Shown piece by piece: positions 10,683-21,829 of a DNA stretch of 64,000 nucleotides. Position 1 is the stretch's first letter. Every line of letters starts with the position of its first letter. The notes under the pieces were generated by a model. It did no database searches, had not been told where the DNA came from, and was given only the letters and a program-made list of their open reading frames with translations. Made by a program: the position numbers and the translations under genes. Source of the DNA: Solanum dulcamara (lineage: Eukaryota > Streptophyta > Magnoliopsida > Solanales > Solanaceae); the NCBI RefSeq assembly GCF_947179165.1, contig NC_077238.1, forward strand, positions 76,561,257-76,625,256, written 5' to 3'.

Positions 10683-10894
10683 TCTACTACTTTGTTTTGC
10701 ATCCTTGGATTGATCACTCAATTGCAGTGTTTGTGATTCCCCATGTTATAATTTTAGCCATGTTCTTTGATGATTTTCGTTTACGCTAAAATTTTGTTGT
10801 ATATATAGCTTTTATGAAGATTATCTACAACTTAAAATTATTATTTTAAATTAAAAAAAAATGTCAAAAAAATAAAAAAAAAAATAAAAAAAAA
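10683..10894 (+). other. LINE 3' UTR and A-rich tail
   Basis: About 180 bases of AT-rich sequence follow the ORF2 stop and run into an adenine-rich tail with scattered T, G and C from about 10855. The tail ends at the target duplication, the expected product of target-primed reverse transcription. Confidence 0.85.
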
Positions 10895-10904
10895 AATCAT
10901 TAGC
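10895..10904. repeat. LINE target-site duplication, right copy
   Basis: AATCATTAGC directly follows the A-rich tail. Chromovirus LTR sequence resumes at 10905 and aligns to 19144 onward. Confidence 0.93.
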
Positions 10905-11406
10905 CAATGATAGTTAATCACTAACCCATCATTGGCAACTATTACAACATTTTAGTTGTCTGCAATACTTCCAGTAACTTATATTCCATTTCTAATTCAA
11001 TATAATATATAACAAACTCTAACCAATTCTAATTCAATATAATATAAAACAATATTAGAACTTACTCACATCTTACGAGAAGCAGTTTTGCTGGACGCCG
11101 CAGTCCGCAGGTACGGTTTGTCTTCTCCCGTTCTCTTTTCAGTTATGCGTAGTAGTGGAAAAATAAAATATTAAACCTTATTTCATTTTATTTTAATAAA
11201 TATGAGATAAGTGGTATAGGATATAAAATAAATTATCAATTTATCTCACTAACTAAATTAATTATCTAAAGTTATTCCTCAACTAAATAATCATAGTTAT
11301 CGATTAGTCCAAAATATGCATTAAAAATTTACAGAATGAGTCTTTTATGAAACAAGAAACTCTAGTACTCAAAACGACTTAATGGGTCATTACAATAGAT
11401 ACCAAT

Positions 11407-12620
11407 TTACCCACCGTTCATCTGCGAACGGTCAAAAGAAGAGCGAGGGTAGAAAAGGATACCTGACTCGACGAACAGATGTGGATATCTTCCACGCATA
11501 TCCGCCTCAGTCCCCCAAGTAGACTCCTCAACTGGACGATTCTTCCATATGACCTTCACATATGCAATCTTCCTTGACCTCAACTTGCAAACCTCCTTGT
11601 CTAGAGTACCTGACTCCTCATAGGATAAATTCTCATCAAATAATACCGAATCCCAAAGAATAATATAGTTTCCATCACCATGATGTTTCTTTAGTATAGA
11701 CACATGAAATATGAACTAGGTGTACTTTGGACAAACCTGGAGGTAAAGCCAATTCCTAGGTCACCTCTCCAACACGCTTAAGAACTTCAAACGGACCAAT
11801 ATACCTAGAACTGAGCTTACCTCACTTACCAAACCTCAATACACCCTTCTTGGATGAAATCTTCAACAACACTTGCTCTCCCTCCATAAACTCCATGTCC
11901 CTAACATTTCAGTCTAAATACTCATTCTGCCTACTCTGAGCTGTTAGAAACTTCTCCTGTATGAATTTCACCTTCTCTATGATTCCCTCAAAAAATCAGT
12001 TCCCCAAGGTCTCACCTCAAATATATCAAACCAACCAATGGGGGACCTACATCTCCTCCCATACAATACCTCAAATGGAGCCATATCAATAATCGAGTGA
12101 TAGTTATTAATGTACGAAAACTCTGTCAAGGGTAAGAACTAATCTCAATGACCATCAAAATTTATTATGCATGCACGAATCATATCCTCTAGCACTTGAA
12201 TTTTCCACTCGGACTGTCAATCAGTCTGAGGATGAAATACGGTACTAAGATCCAATCTAGTTCCTAACTCAGCCTGCAAGGTCCTCCAAAAGTTAGAAGT
12301 AAATTGTGTACCTCTTTTCATGTGATAGAAATCAAAACTTCATGTAATCGAACAATCTCGTGGATATAAAGTTTGACTTACTTTTCTTCATTATAAGTCA
12401 CCTTAAATGGAATGAAGTGTGCAGACTTAGCTAACCTGTCAATAATCACCCATATCGAATCAAACTTACCCAATGTCTTTAGAAGACCAACCACAAAATC
12501 CATTGCAATCCTTTCCCACTTCCATTCAGGAATGGGCATTCTCTAAAGTGTCCCTCCAGGCCTCTGGTGCTCATATTTTACCTGCTCTCCTTTAATCCCA
12601 TCAAGAAAAGAAAATTTTGC
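11407..12620 (-). pseudogene. chromovirus pol remnant: integrase core to chromodomain
   Basis: Read on the minus strand, the upstream part translates to EHQRPGG, then MPIPEWKWERIAMDFVVGL and KFDSIWVIIDRLAKSAHF. This is the linker and start of a Ty3/gypsy integrase catalytic core, at about 12440-12580. Stops and frameshifts follow. A GPY/F-like region lies near 11760-11850. The last 98 codons (11407-11703) are open and match a chromodomain: LDKEVCKLRSRKIAYVKVIW, then EESTWGTEADMRGRYPHLF. The pol stop lies 12 bases from the LTR at 11394. Integrase cores insert cDNA and chromodomains can direct it to marked chromatin, but the frame is interrupted, so this copy makes no functional enzyme. Confidence 0.88.
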
Positions 12621-14324
12621 CTCCACACAGGCCAAGAATCCTCTTTTCTCAGTTACTTCCAGCCTCATAAAATTATCTACCATAATTCAAATAATCCAAA
12701 CCAATATCTTCCGCACATTACTACTTGTCACTAAAATCAAAATCCAAAATTCGTAAAAGTCATTGATAAACCCCTAGATTTATGTCGAACTAGTTCGCAT
12801 TACATGGTCATATTCGAAATCAAAGAAGAAAATACACATAACCTTTAGCTTCGAACCAAGGGTCTACACAAGATGTTTAAACCTTCACTTTCTTAGATTC
12901 TTTCCATGACGTAAATTCCAAATAACTTGAACTCTTTAATATACTAGACTCTTGTTTCTTTTGCTAATTCGTTTACCAATCTTATTTTTTGATCAACAAC
13001 CCATGATATTTTACCTCATCCTCTAAACCAAAATTTTAATTGAAACCCTCTCTTAGGTCCTTTAACAATCAAAAGTAACTAACTTTACTATCCAAGCCAT
13101 GCACAAGTCCTTATAAATGCTCAATACCCGATAGAATCGATCATTTCATACCTTATCAATCCATACCATGATAAAACATACTACTACGAATGTAAACTCA
13201 CAATAAAAAACTCTAATTTTGATTTCAACTGTGTCACCTAATTTCCTTATCTATCAATATTAGCTCATACCTTGAAGATCTTTATGAATTCACTTATCTG
13301 AACTTATCATTGATCACCTTTCCATCGACCTTACTATATCCTTCATTAAAATCCAATTGTACCAGTTGCCAAACTCGAAACCACAAAAGAACTTCTGACC
13401 ACACTCAAGCCTAATAGCAGTATACTTCTTTCTCAAATCTTATCCAACAGTTTTTAACCCATATATATGACACATAATACTATTATTATAACCAGAGCAA
13501 AATAGATGGAACCATGGATCTCTGAATCCAATTCTCCACTCTCTCTAAATACACATCTTTGGCTTTGCAATCAAAGTCACTATCCTTGTTCTCGCCTCAT
13601 TTCAAAGGTTAAACTACATCGCACTAATTCTTTTCATTTATGATTCTATCTCCTTTCAATTCTATTCAAGCGGTGTTTCAACACATCCTATAAATTTTCA
13701 TATGACCACGCTACTCACTAAATAGTAGCAAACCACAACCTTAGATACTCATAAGTTGTTATTACCATACCAAATCTATTTAACCAAAAATTCTTATCAT
13801 ATAGTTGTGTCACAATCTATCACGAACTCTTGTTACCATCATGCTCAGTAGTCCTTGCCATCATCACAAGTCAACCTTGTTATTGACATGACACATCAAA
13901 CTCAGCTTTACCAACCAAATCCAAAGGACTAACCCAATTTTATACGCACATTCTACTAAAATCTTCAATTGCATTTACATAAGTATACTCATTGGGACTT
14001 TCTTTACCCATAATCTTGTTGTTTCTATATTGATATATTCCCTTGGAGCTTATGATGAAATCACTGGTCCTCATTTAGAATTCTCAGGATATACTCGACA
14101 ACTTAAACATATTAATCGTATCAAACATCCACCACTAAAACACATATACCTATCGAGAAGATCGTACCTAAATGGCCCACACATTTCTACCCATAGAATA
14201 ACAGCAGAACATTACCAAATTCGATCTATTTTATCTCTAGCCCAAACGATATGCATTCTTTCATAGATTAGGTCACTAATAGAGGTAACACAATCCATAA
14301 CTCTAACCAAGTAAGCATCGATAT
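12621..14324 (-). other. degenerate chromovirus interior
   Basis: By position this should hold RNase H, RT and protease, but I could not recognise a YVDD-type RT motif or a DSGA-type protease in any frame. The longest open stretch (14030-14266, plus strand) looks like chance. The stretch is shorter than expected for those domains, so internal deletion is likely. Confidence 0.45.
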
Positions 14325-16809
14325 TGTAACACCCCCTAAAATGTTATTAATTAATGGATTCTTTCATTTATGAAGTACAAATGAATTATCAAAGTTTTCT
14401 ATTTAATTCAAGCATTAAACTTTATGGGTTTTCATATCATGATTCCAATTGCATAGATTATTAAATATTTGAAGTTTAATCACCTATCTTATATTAGTTT
14501 ATGTTGGCTCTTAAATGCATTAAATTATTGACTTATCAAAAGTCCTTATATAAAGACATAAAAAGGTTCTAAAATATTTTGATCATAATTATGTTCTCTC
14601 ATGCCTAAAGTATTTTGATCATTTTCTCTCATGCCTAAAGTATTTTGATCATGTTCTAAAGTATTTTGATCATATTCTAAAAGTATTTTGATCATGTTCT
14701 AAAAGTATTTTGATCATGTTCTCTCATGCCTAAAGTAATTTGGGCATAACTTTTTATATAATAGTCCAAATTAGGTGATTCAAATTTCTGAATAACCACA
14801 ACATCATTATCTACAACTTTTATTAAGAACATATCTTAAGATTTGGAGTTTAAGTAGATCAAATAAATTGATCTTTGCAAGACATAGTGCTGTGACGGAA
14901 TGGAGTGTTTGTAGAATAAAATTCATATCTCGATGTAGAAAGCTCCAAATTGGATGATTCTTGAACTAACTGAAACTAGACTTCTATATCTACAATTCTT
15001 ATGAAGACACTAAATCCTAATAAGGAATTTATCTTATTCAAACGCAGCTTCGAATACGGATATTCTACTAAAAGAGATTTCATCTCACCTACCATACAAA
15101 GATCTATAACCATTTGACATCATCCATGACATCAAAATTCTTCATTGAATTTTTAAGATCATCCTTTATGATTATGTTTATTTATTGTTAGGTCCCTTCT
15201 CCACACCTATAAATACCCACCTTATTTCCTCATTTTATTCACCAAGTTTTCTTAAGCAACTCTTCTCTCTATATACTTCTTTACTCCTTCTCAAATATAG
15301 TTTTAGTTTTAGTAGTATAAAAATACTACTCCGGTGATTCTTATACTCCGGGTAGTACACAAAACAAACCGGCGAGAAAAAAAGGCTAGGGGTCCAAGAG
15401 TATTCCAATTCGAAGTAAAGCTTCCGATTTAAGGTATGTAAGGCTTTCATAGCATTGGATTGAGTTCGTCCATGCGCCCAATATTTAAATTCATTATAAT
15501 TGAGTTATAGTTGAGTTCTATTCAAATCTTGAATTCTAAATAAATTAATTCTTCTTCTATTGAGTTTGATATATTTATGCATTAATATTATTATTGTTAT
15601 CTCTCATATTATTGGAATTATTATTCATGGCTACTTTTCCATGAATCCTAATTGATTTGATGTTCATGAATATTTTTATACTTATTTTGAGTAAAGATGT
15701 TGGCTTTTTATTATTTTCATTGATAAAAAGAAAGTTATATGAATTAATACTATATATGTATTTTATTGAGTTTTGAAAGAGCAAAAGAGTTGAGTTTGAA
15801 TGAATTTGAGCAAATGATATTTTGAGCAAGATGTTTTGATGAGATGTAAATGATGTTTTTGGAAGTATAATGATTGATGAACATGAAATGAGATGAGTTT
15901 GATGATTTAAATTAAAGTCCAATGAGACTAGATGATGAGTTTAATATGAGCACATATTTTGGGAGTAGTATTGAGCACCGAGTTGGGCAAGAGTTTAATT
16001 GACTCAAACCCCAGAACTACGTAGCCAGCGTAGGATGGAGGCTATGCCTCTTGAGTCCCAAAAAGAGGACTTTGATGAGTGGATCCAAGATGGTGATGTC
16101 CTTTACCCTGGCAAAGTACTGGATGGATGTGGCAACGACATCGCTTCGTTGTATCATCGCTAGCTCATAAGTGATGGTTGTCGGTTAGAGAAACTCCCAA
16201 CTGAGTAAGCATTTCTTATTACTATTATTTTATTATTATATTTTAAACTTGCATTACATATTGATGTTGAGATGATATTGAGTTCTGAGCTGAGTTTTCT
16301 TGAGAGGAGTTTCTTGATATATGTCCTTACCTTCCTGCCATTTTACATACTCGTACATTCCACGTACTGACGTCATTCGACCTGCATCGTTTTATGATGC
16401 AGATACAGGTGTTAGAGATCCTCAACAGGCGCTTCGTTGAAGATCATTATTTTTCAGCTATTTGGTGAGTACTTCTTGTATTCGGAGGAACTCTTTATTC
16501 TTTAATTATTGTTGAGTATTATATTTCTTTTAAGGTAGCCATGGACATGTCATTGGCACCATCTAAGAGTATTAGAGGCTTCATAGACAGAGTTTAATGA
16601 TGTAATTGGAGTAGTTCTCCTTTGAAACTACTTCTTCTAAAAAAAACTTCTTCTTTCATTAGATGTTGTTAATGGAGAGCCCATATAAGTATTCTTATTA
16701 AGTCTTCCGCTGATGAACGAATAAGTGATGAGAACAAGTGGTTCTCTCAGAGGCCAGAGATGGTTTCTGAGTGCCGGCCACACCTAGGGTACCCTCTCGA
16801 GGCGTGACA
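14325..16809 (+). mobile_element. solo LTR nested in the chromovirus
   Basis: A 2485-bp unit from TGTAACACCCC to GAGGCGTGACA with an exact 5-bp TSD, GATAT, at 14320-14324 and 16810-16814. No coding region and no second LTR are present, so it is a solo LTR left by intra-element recombination. A TATA box (TATAAATA, 15208-15215) followed by CT-rich sequence supports plus orientation. ORFs at 15235-15450 and 15575-15922 on the minus strand are AT-rich chance frames. Confidence 0.93.
14569..14752. repeat. AAAGTATTTTGATCAT tandem array in the solo LTR
   Basis: About seven copies of a core TAAAGTATTTTGATCAT alternate with TGTTCTAA or TTCTCTCATGCC spacers, giving periods of about 20-37 bases. It lies in the 5' part of the LTR, upstream of the TATA box. 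Confidence 0.88.
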
Positions 16810-16819
16810 GATATCATTA

Positions 16820-17959
16820 TAGTAGTCGTATCATGACCCTCTTTGATATACACTCAATCTATGAAACCACAAAAGAGATTCTGACCTCAATCCTTTCACA
16901 AAAGGGCGAAATCTACTCTTCTAGACTGAAGCAAAGCTGAGTAGCATATTTGAATAAAGCACAAAACCTGGCCTCATAGGTTGCAACATAGATCTTCCCT
17001 TGCTCTATATTCAGGAACTCATCTCTCCTCTTATCCCTCAAGGTCCGGGGGATACGCTTCTCTCAAAAGACGCTGCTCAAGTCATACAGAACTTTTAACA
17101 ATACTATAAAAAATGTTAGAGCAGTAGCTATGATTATAAATTACCTTTAAGAGACAGAACTAGACTCAATGATACCTACATTCAATCACACATAGCCGAA
17201 ATGTGAATCCGAGGACTAGATGAATTTTAAAACTATCAGACAAATGCAAGTATTCATGGTAGCTCTTCTATATATTCCCATAAGCATAGCGGTGCTTGTA
17301 GAACCATTGGTATACTTCAACTATTCCAAACAACACCAACTGTGCCATAACTCAAATATCTAAGTCTGCCCAAGGATATCACCTTATCAAGATGACAATC
17401 ATAAGATCAGAACACCCATTCCACCACTAAAAAATCACCTATAGATATGGAAACACGCACAAGCATATATAAAGAATCATACTCCAAGACATATCCTATA
17501 TGAAGTAGGTGGTCACATAATAATGTATAGAACCAAGGTCAAATAACACAAGATACTCTTTTATAGTCCCATAGCAAATATTTCCATTCATCCGACTCCA
17601 ACTCTTTAATTTTTGGCTACCCACAATCAACTGGTTTGATCCCTATTATAATCGTACACATACTCAATTTATCAAATCCCATATACTCCTTACAATACTC
17701 CACTTTAGTACCAACTCTAATAAATGGCTCAGTCGTTGTTGTTGCTCTAGTTCTGATCATTTGCGAAAATAGAGAGAAGGACAAATATCAATTTATATCA
17801 CCTAGATACCAATTGGATTCAAATAATAGCACAAAATAAAGAAGGAATGGAGTTTTTCTAAAGTCCTGTAGCCTTTCGAAGGAAAGTATTGGCGTCCTCG
17901 TACCGTTCCGCAAGACTATACTAGACCTTTCCTTGTGTGATGAGATCACCGAATCTAAA
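16820..17959 (-). pseudogene. chromovirus gag remnant
   Basis: The minus strand around 16855-17080 translates to a Ty3/gypsy gag core: RIPRTLRDKRRDEFLN, IEQGKIYVATYEA and FALFKYATQLCF-like blocks, with frame breaks. It lies between the PBS and pol remnants, where gag belongs. A possible N-terminal methionine lies near 17755, but the frame does not stay open. Gag would form the particle; this copy cannot. Confidence 0.75.
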
Positions 17960-17971
17960 GCTCTGATACCA
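17960..17971 (-). promoter_or_regulatory. chromovirus primer-binding site
   Basis: The minus strand reads TGGTATCAGAGC, the usual plant PBS complementary to the 3' end of initiator methionine tRNA. Four bases separate it from the inner LTR end (17975/17976). It establishes the element's minus orientation independently of coding remnants. Confidence 0.9.
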
Positions 17972-17975
17972 AGTT

Positions 17976-19633
17976 TGTCACGATCCAAAATGGGCCATGA
18001 GTGACACCCACACTTAATCTCTTAGGGGGGAGAACCAACGATATCAAGATCAAGTGACAACACAATGAACAATTACATAATCAGTCAATACTATCAAAAG
18101 TATACATGAGGACTCAGGCCTCCACACCACGGCCTTTTGGGAAATGATTTATTTGAGATTGGATAATATTAAGTCATTTAAATATGTTTTCCTTTAATAT
18201 TACTGTGTCCAAACGTGACACCCGATCCAATAATATCGTGTCGGCTCGTGACACTAGATTCAAATATATTATTTTGGAACGTGACACCCGATCCAATAAT
18301 ACCGTGTCGGAATGTGACAATGGATCTAAATATACCGTATCAGAATGTGACACTCAATCCAAATATATCGTGTCAGAACGTAATATCTTATCCAAATATA
18401 CTGTGTCAAAACGTGACACACAATCCAAATATAATTAATTTATCATTCTTTATTATCACATTCTACTTCATTAACAATATTTCATCAAGCTTTCTTTATT
18501 CAAGACATCACTTTTGATAGTTCAAGATTATGGATTTTACGGTTTTGAGATTGCAGACCAATCACAACAACATATCAACCATTCATACCAACACAATTAA
18601 ATGCATAGTAAAATTCACAGATTACTCAATGACTATCAATCATTATTAAGATTCTATCTATGATATAAAATAAACCATAATCTACCTCAACTGAAGAACC
18701 GAAATCAAGCAAGATAATTCACCAATGCTTTTCCTTTCTTCAAAGCCTCATGTTTTCAATCTGTCGAGTATACAATATTCGTAAGCAAACGAATCCGTAC
18801 ACACTAATATTTTATAAATGTTTAACCTAGACCCAACAACTCACCCAACTCTATAATCAATTCCCTAAAACTCAAGTCTAGGGTTAAACCTCAATTCCTC
18901 CAATATCATAACTCTAATGGTATTCATATAATACAATATACGTAATATTTAATTACCTATCTCAATATATCAAAACTTGAATTATAATATGATAATCAAA
19001 TAAATTAAAAATAAAATAAAATCAAACCTACTATAATATCCCAAAAGAGCACGTAACATCAACTAGCTAGTATCACTTGTGAATCCTTTTTCTTTTCTTT
19101 TTACTTTTTCCTAACCCAAATTCTATTACTTCTAATCATTAGCCAATTATGGTTAATCATTAATTCATCATTGGCAACTATTACAACTTTTTAGTTGTCT
19201 GCAATACTTCCAGTAACTTATATTCCATTTCTAATTCAATATAATATATAACAAACTCTAACCAATTCTAATTCAATATAATATAAAACAATATTAGAGC
19301 TTGCTCAATTCTTACTAGAAGCAGTCTTGCTGGACGCCGCAGCCTGCAGGTAAGGTTTGTCTTCTCCCTTTCTCTTTTCAATTATGCTTAGCAGTGGACA
19401 AATAAAATATTAAATCTTATTCTATTTTATTTTAATAAATATGAGATAAGTGGTATAGGATATAAAATAAATTATGAATTTTGTTCACTAACTAAATTAA
19501 TTATCTAAAGTTATCCCACAACTAAATAATTATAGTTATCGATTAGTCCAAAATATCAATTAAAAATTTACGGAGTGAGTCTTTTATGAAATAAGAAACT
19601 CTAGTACTCAAAATGACTTAATGGATCGTTACA
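17976..19633 (-). repeat. 5' LTR of the chromovirus (uninterrupted copy)
   Basis: A 1658-bp LTR, read on the plus strand as TGTCACGATCC to GGATCGTTACA, with imperfectly inverted ends. It keeps the empty LINE target (AATCATTAGC at 19134-19143) and so shows what the other LTR looked like before the LINE arrived. It carries seven degenerate 33-bp units. Confidence 0.94.
18206..18435. repeat. 33-bp tandem array in 5' LTR, about 7 units
   Basis: Same unit and position as the array at 724-990, but with about seven recognisable units. Unit-number difference between the LTRs indicates expansion or contraction after insertion. The open frames across it are an effect of unit length, not genes. Confidence 0.87.
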
Positions 19634-19638
19634 AATCT

Positions 19639-21644
19639 TTGAATGTTAACATTGGTGAAACTGTTTAGAAGGCTAATGATTCTTGTGAGATTAAATGCAT
19701 TCAATAGCTGGATCATAACAGAATCTTGAGACTTGTGGATTATGGGCTATTGATGCATATAGGGATAGACTTATACATAAATTGTGCATGTTTATATTGA
19801 TTATTCCCTATGAATTACTTAAGTAACATGTATCATGAAATAAAGGGTTAATGTGGATGACTTAGTATTGATAGACTCCATGCCATGAACCTATTTGATT
19901 GCTTATGACTGTAGGTTATGATTTAGTCTATATCATAGAAAGACTCTTAATAGTGATTGAGTAATGTTGTGATGTTTACCATGCATTTAATTGTTGTGGT
20001 TGAGTGATTGATATGTTGTTGTGATTGGTCTATAATTACAAGACCTTAAAATCTATAATCTTGAACTTGCTCTATCAAAAGTGATGTCTTGAATAAAAAA
20101 GGATTGATAAAATATTATTAATGAAGGAAAAAATAGAATGAAATCAATGAAATGACTATTTGTGAACAAATGCATACACTGAACCTGTTACTTGATTGTG
20201 CAAGTATGTGAACTATTTGTTGTAGACTGTGATTGTGTTTGTGATTGCGATATTGGATCAGGTGTCACGTTTCGATACATGTACTGGATCGGATATCACA
20301 TTCTGACACATATATTGAATCGAGTGTCACTTTCATACATATATATATTGGATCGAGTGTCACATTCCGACACATATATTATTTGGATATGAGTTTCATG
20401 AGAAAATCATTGTGTGGCTATAATATGTAAATTGATCTTGACTATATGTGGGATGATAGAGAAACTAACTCGATTATAATTAAGCATGCTCATCTTTTGT
20501 AATAACTGATATGAAAGGACCGAAGGTCCAAGTATTACCAATCTTGGTTGTTATATTTGAGATTACACTGTGAAACTGTATATTTCCCTTGAAATGGTAA
20601 ATTGATAATGCGCTTATGTATATGCCTGTTTGGATTATGTTATGGTGGCTAGATGCGTCTGTGTTGTAGGTATGAGGCCGTGGATAAACAAGTGGAAAGC
20701 AGTTGATGTGTGGTCTAGTAAAATTGGTGACTTAGAGTTAGATATTAATGTTGACCTATTGGTACTTGTGAAAAAGAGGGATTGGGAGACAGTTCGGAGA
20801 TTCTGTCTCATGGAAGGCCGTCCTGGTGAGAGGAATCCCGTTGTGGTGAGACCGCCAGAGCGGGTAAGGTCCCATCATGGCGGGCCAGTGCGGTTAGAAT
20901 GTTAGCCTTAGTCCATCTAAATCTTTTCCCTCTTTTAAATGCGATGCTAATTATTCTAGGGCGAGGTGTTGGTGCGAAAGCTAAATATATTAGACTGGTT
21001 AGACAGAGTTAGTGGTAGCCCTTAGTTCGGAAACTCCTCTATGTGATAAAAAGGCTAGGCCTTGATCTGTATTAGAGTTGGCAGTGGACCAACTAGAAGG
21101 GATGAGAGTTAGGCTTGAACGACTTTAATAAGGGTTTAATGTGAATGATAAGAGTTTGTGCATAAATGTTTGGCGAGTGTATTTACTTAAGAACATGTTT
21201 TCTTCTTGTTGATTTCTTTATATTATGCGGTGGGTATCGGTTTGACCAATAATACCTATTACTACGTATTGTTTGTATTGGTACTACTCTTGTTATTCAC
21301 TTAGCATAGTCTGGTTGCAGAGTAAGTGATGTTTCATAGGTGAAGATGAAGATGAGTCTCCATCAGTTTCTACTCTTCCTTCCTTATGGTAGGAGTTGTG
21401 TCTTGTTTTCATTTATAAATTATATTCTTAGATGCTCTTGTGCCTTTTTAGACTAGTATTCTTGGGGTGTTAAAGTGTTCTTGTAATAAACCTTAGAGTT
21501 TTGATAATTCAATTATGATGCATTCCTGACTCTTAAGGCTATTATTGGTATTTCATTAAACTGCCGCATGATATTTTTTGTAAGAATTCTCCTATCTAGG
21601 TGTTAGAATAGATTCCCGCATGATCGGTGGGTTGGATCGTGACA
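19639..21644 (+). mobile_element. right piece of the old LTR that hosts the chromovirus
   Basis: Continues the LTR broken at 478. Parallels with 47700-49282 include a tandem array at about 20255-20380, the GGTGGGTATCGG segment near 21229, and the end GGTTGGATCGTGACA at 21644. Repeat-derived open frames at 20192-20430 and 20630-20905 have no recognisable product. The outer TSD cannot be tested because the left end of this LTR is missing. Confidence 0.8.
20255..20382. repeat. short tandem array in the old LTR
   Basis: About four units of the form TGGATCGAGTGTCACATTCCGACACATATAT. This is the reverse complement of the 33-bp unit in the chromovirus LTR (GTGTCGGAATGTGACAC...GATCC). Since the chromovirus lies in minus orientation, the two arrays run the same way relative to their elements. 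Confidence 0.85.
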
Positions 21645-21829
21645 GTCACTGCTCAAGTCAATAACATAAGTTGTAGTTGGACTAAGTCTTGAACCTACAC
21701 ATTTTGATTCATGGCTCTTTGCCAATACCTTGATGATAATGGTAAAGTTTTTTTTAGAATTATCAATTGTTCCTACAATAGATGGAATTGTCTTACTTGA
21801 AGACGCAACTATGGGTGCTTGAGGACATA
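21645..21829. other. unassigned spacer
   Basis: Sequence between the end of the old LTR and the LINE ORF1 remnant. No feature recognised; it may be the diverged 3' part of that remnant. Confidence 0.3.

Larger units (their letters stand above)
1750..10894 (+). mobile_element. full-length L1-type plant LINE inside the chromovirus LTR
   Basis: A 9145-bp non-LTR retrotransposon: 220-base leader, ORF1 (1970-6526), ORF2 (6523-10682), a 3' UTR of about 180 bases and an A-rich tail ending near 10894. The target duplication AATCATTAGC lies at 1740-1749 and 10895-10904. The sister LTR has the same site once, at 19134-19143, with matching flanks, so both boundaries are fixed by an empty-site comparison. 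A complete 5' end, a 4.5-kb open ORF1 and only one visible lesion in ORF2 indicate a recent insertion, younger than the host LTR pair (about 8 percent diverged). Confidence 0.97.
479..11394 (-). repeat. 3' LTR of the chromovirus, interrupted by the LINE
   Basis: Aligns with 17976-19633 on both sides of the LINE: 479-1749 matches 17976-19143, and 10905-11394 matches 19144-19633 without gaps. Excluding the LINE and one TSD copy it is about 1.76 kb, longer than the other LTR. Part of the difference is a 66-bp duplication at 1082-1213 and one more 33-bp unit in the tandem array. The outer terminal dinucleotide has decayed from TG to TT at 479-480. Confidence 0.92.
479..19633 (-). mobile_element. 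Ty3/gypsy chromovirus, complete outline, internally decayed, host of two nested insertions
   Basis: Two related LTRs (479-11394, containing a LINE, and 17976-19633) flank an internal region coding on the minus strand. In element orientation an LTR begins TGTAACGATCC and ends GGATCGTGACA. The outer flanks are an exact 5-bp TSD, AATCT, at 474-478 and 19634-19638. A primer-binding site complementary to initiator tRNA-Met lies 4 bases inside the 5' LTR. Gag-like and integrase/chromodomain remnants occur in the correct order. Without the solo LTR (14325-16809) only about 4.1 kb of interior is left, so protease, RT and RNase H are deleted or unrecognisable. Over the 490-base block 10905-11394 against 19144-19633 I hand-counted about 38 mismatches, roughly 8 percent. 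The chromodomain suggests the Tekay/Del-like chromoviruses; the clade is inference. Confidence 0.93.

Noticed and set aside
20192..20905. Short ORFs in the old LTR (66, 61 and 91 residues)
   Set aside because: They lie in LTR sequence shared with 47157-49282, have no known domain, and two come from the tandem array.
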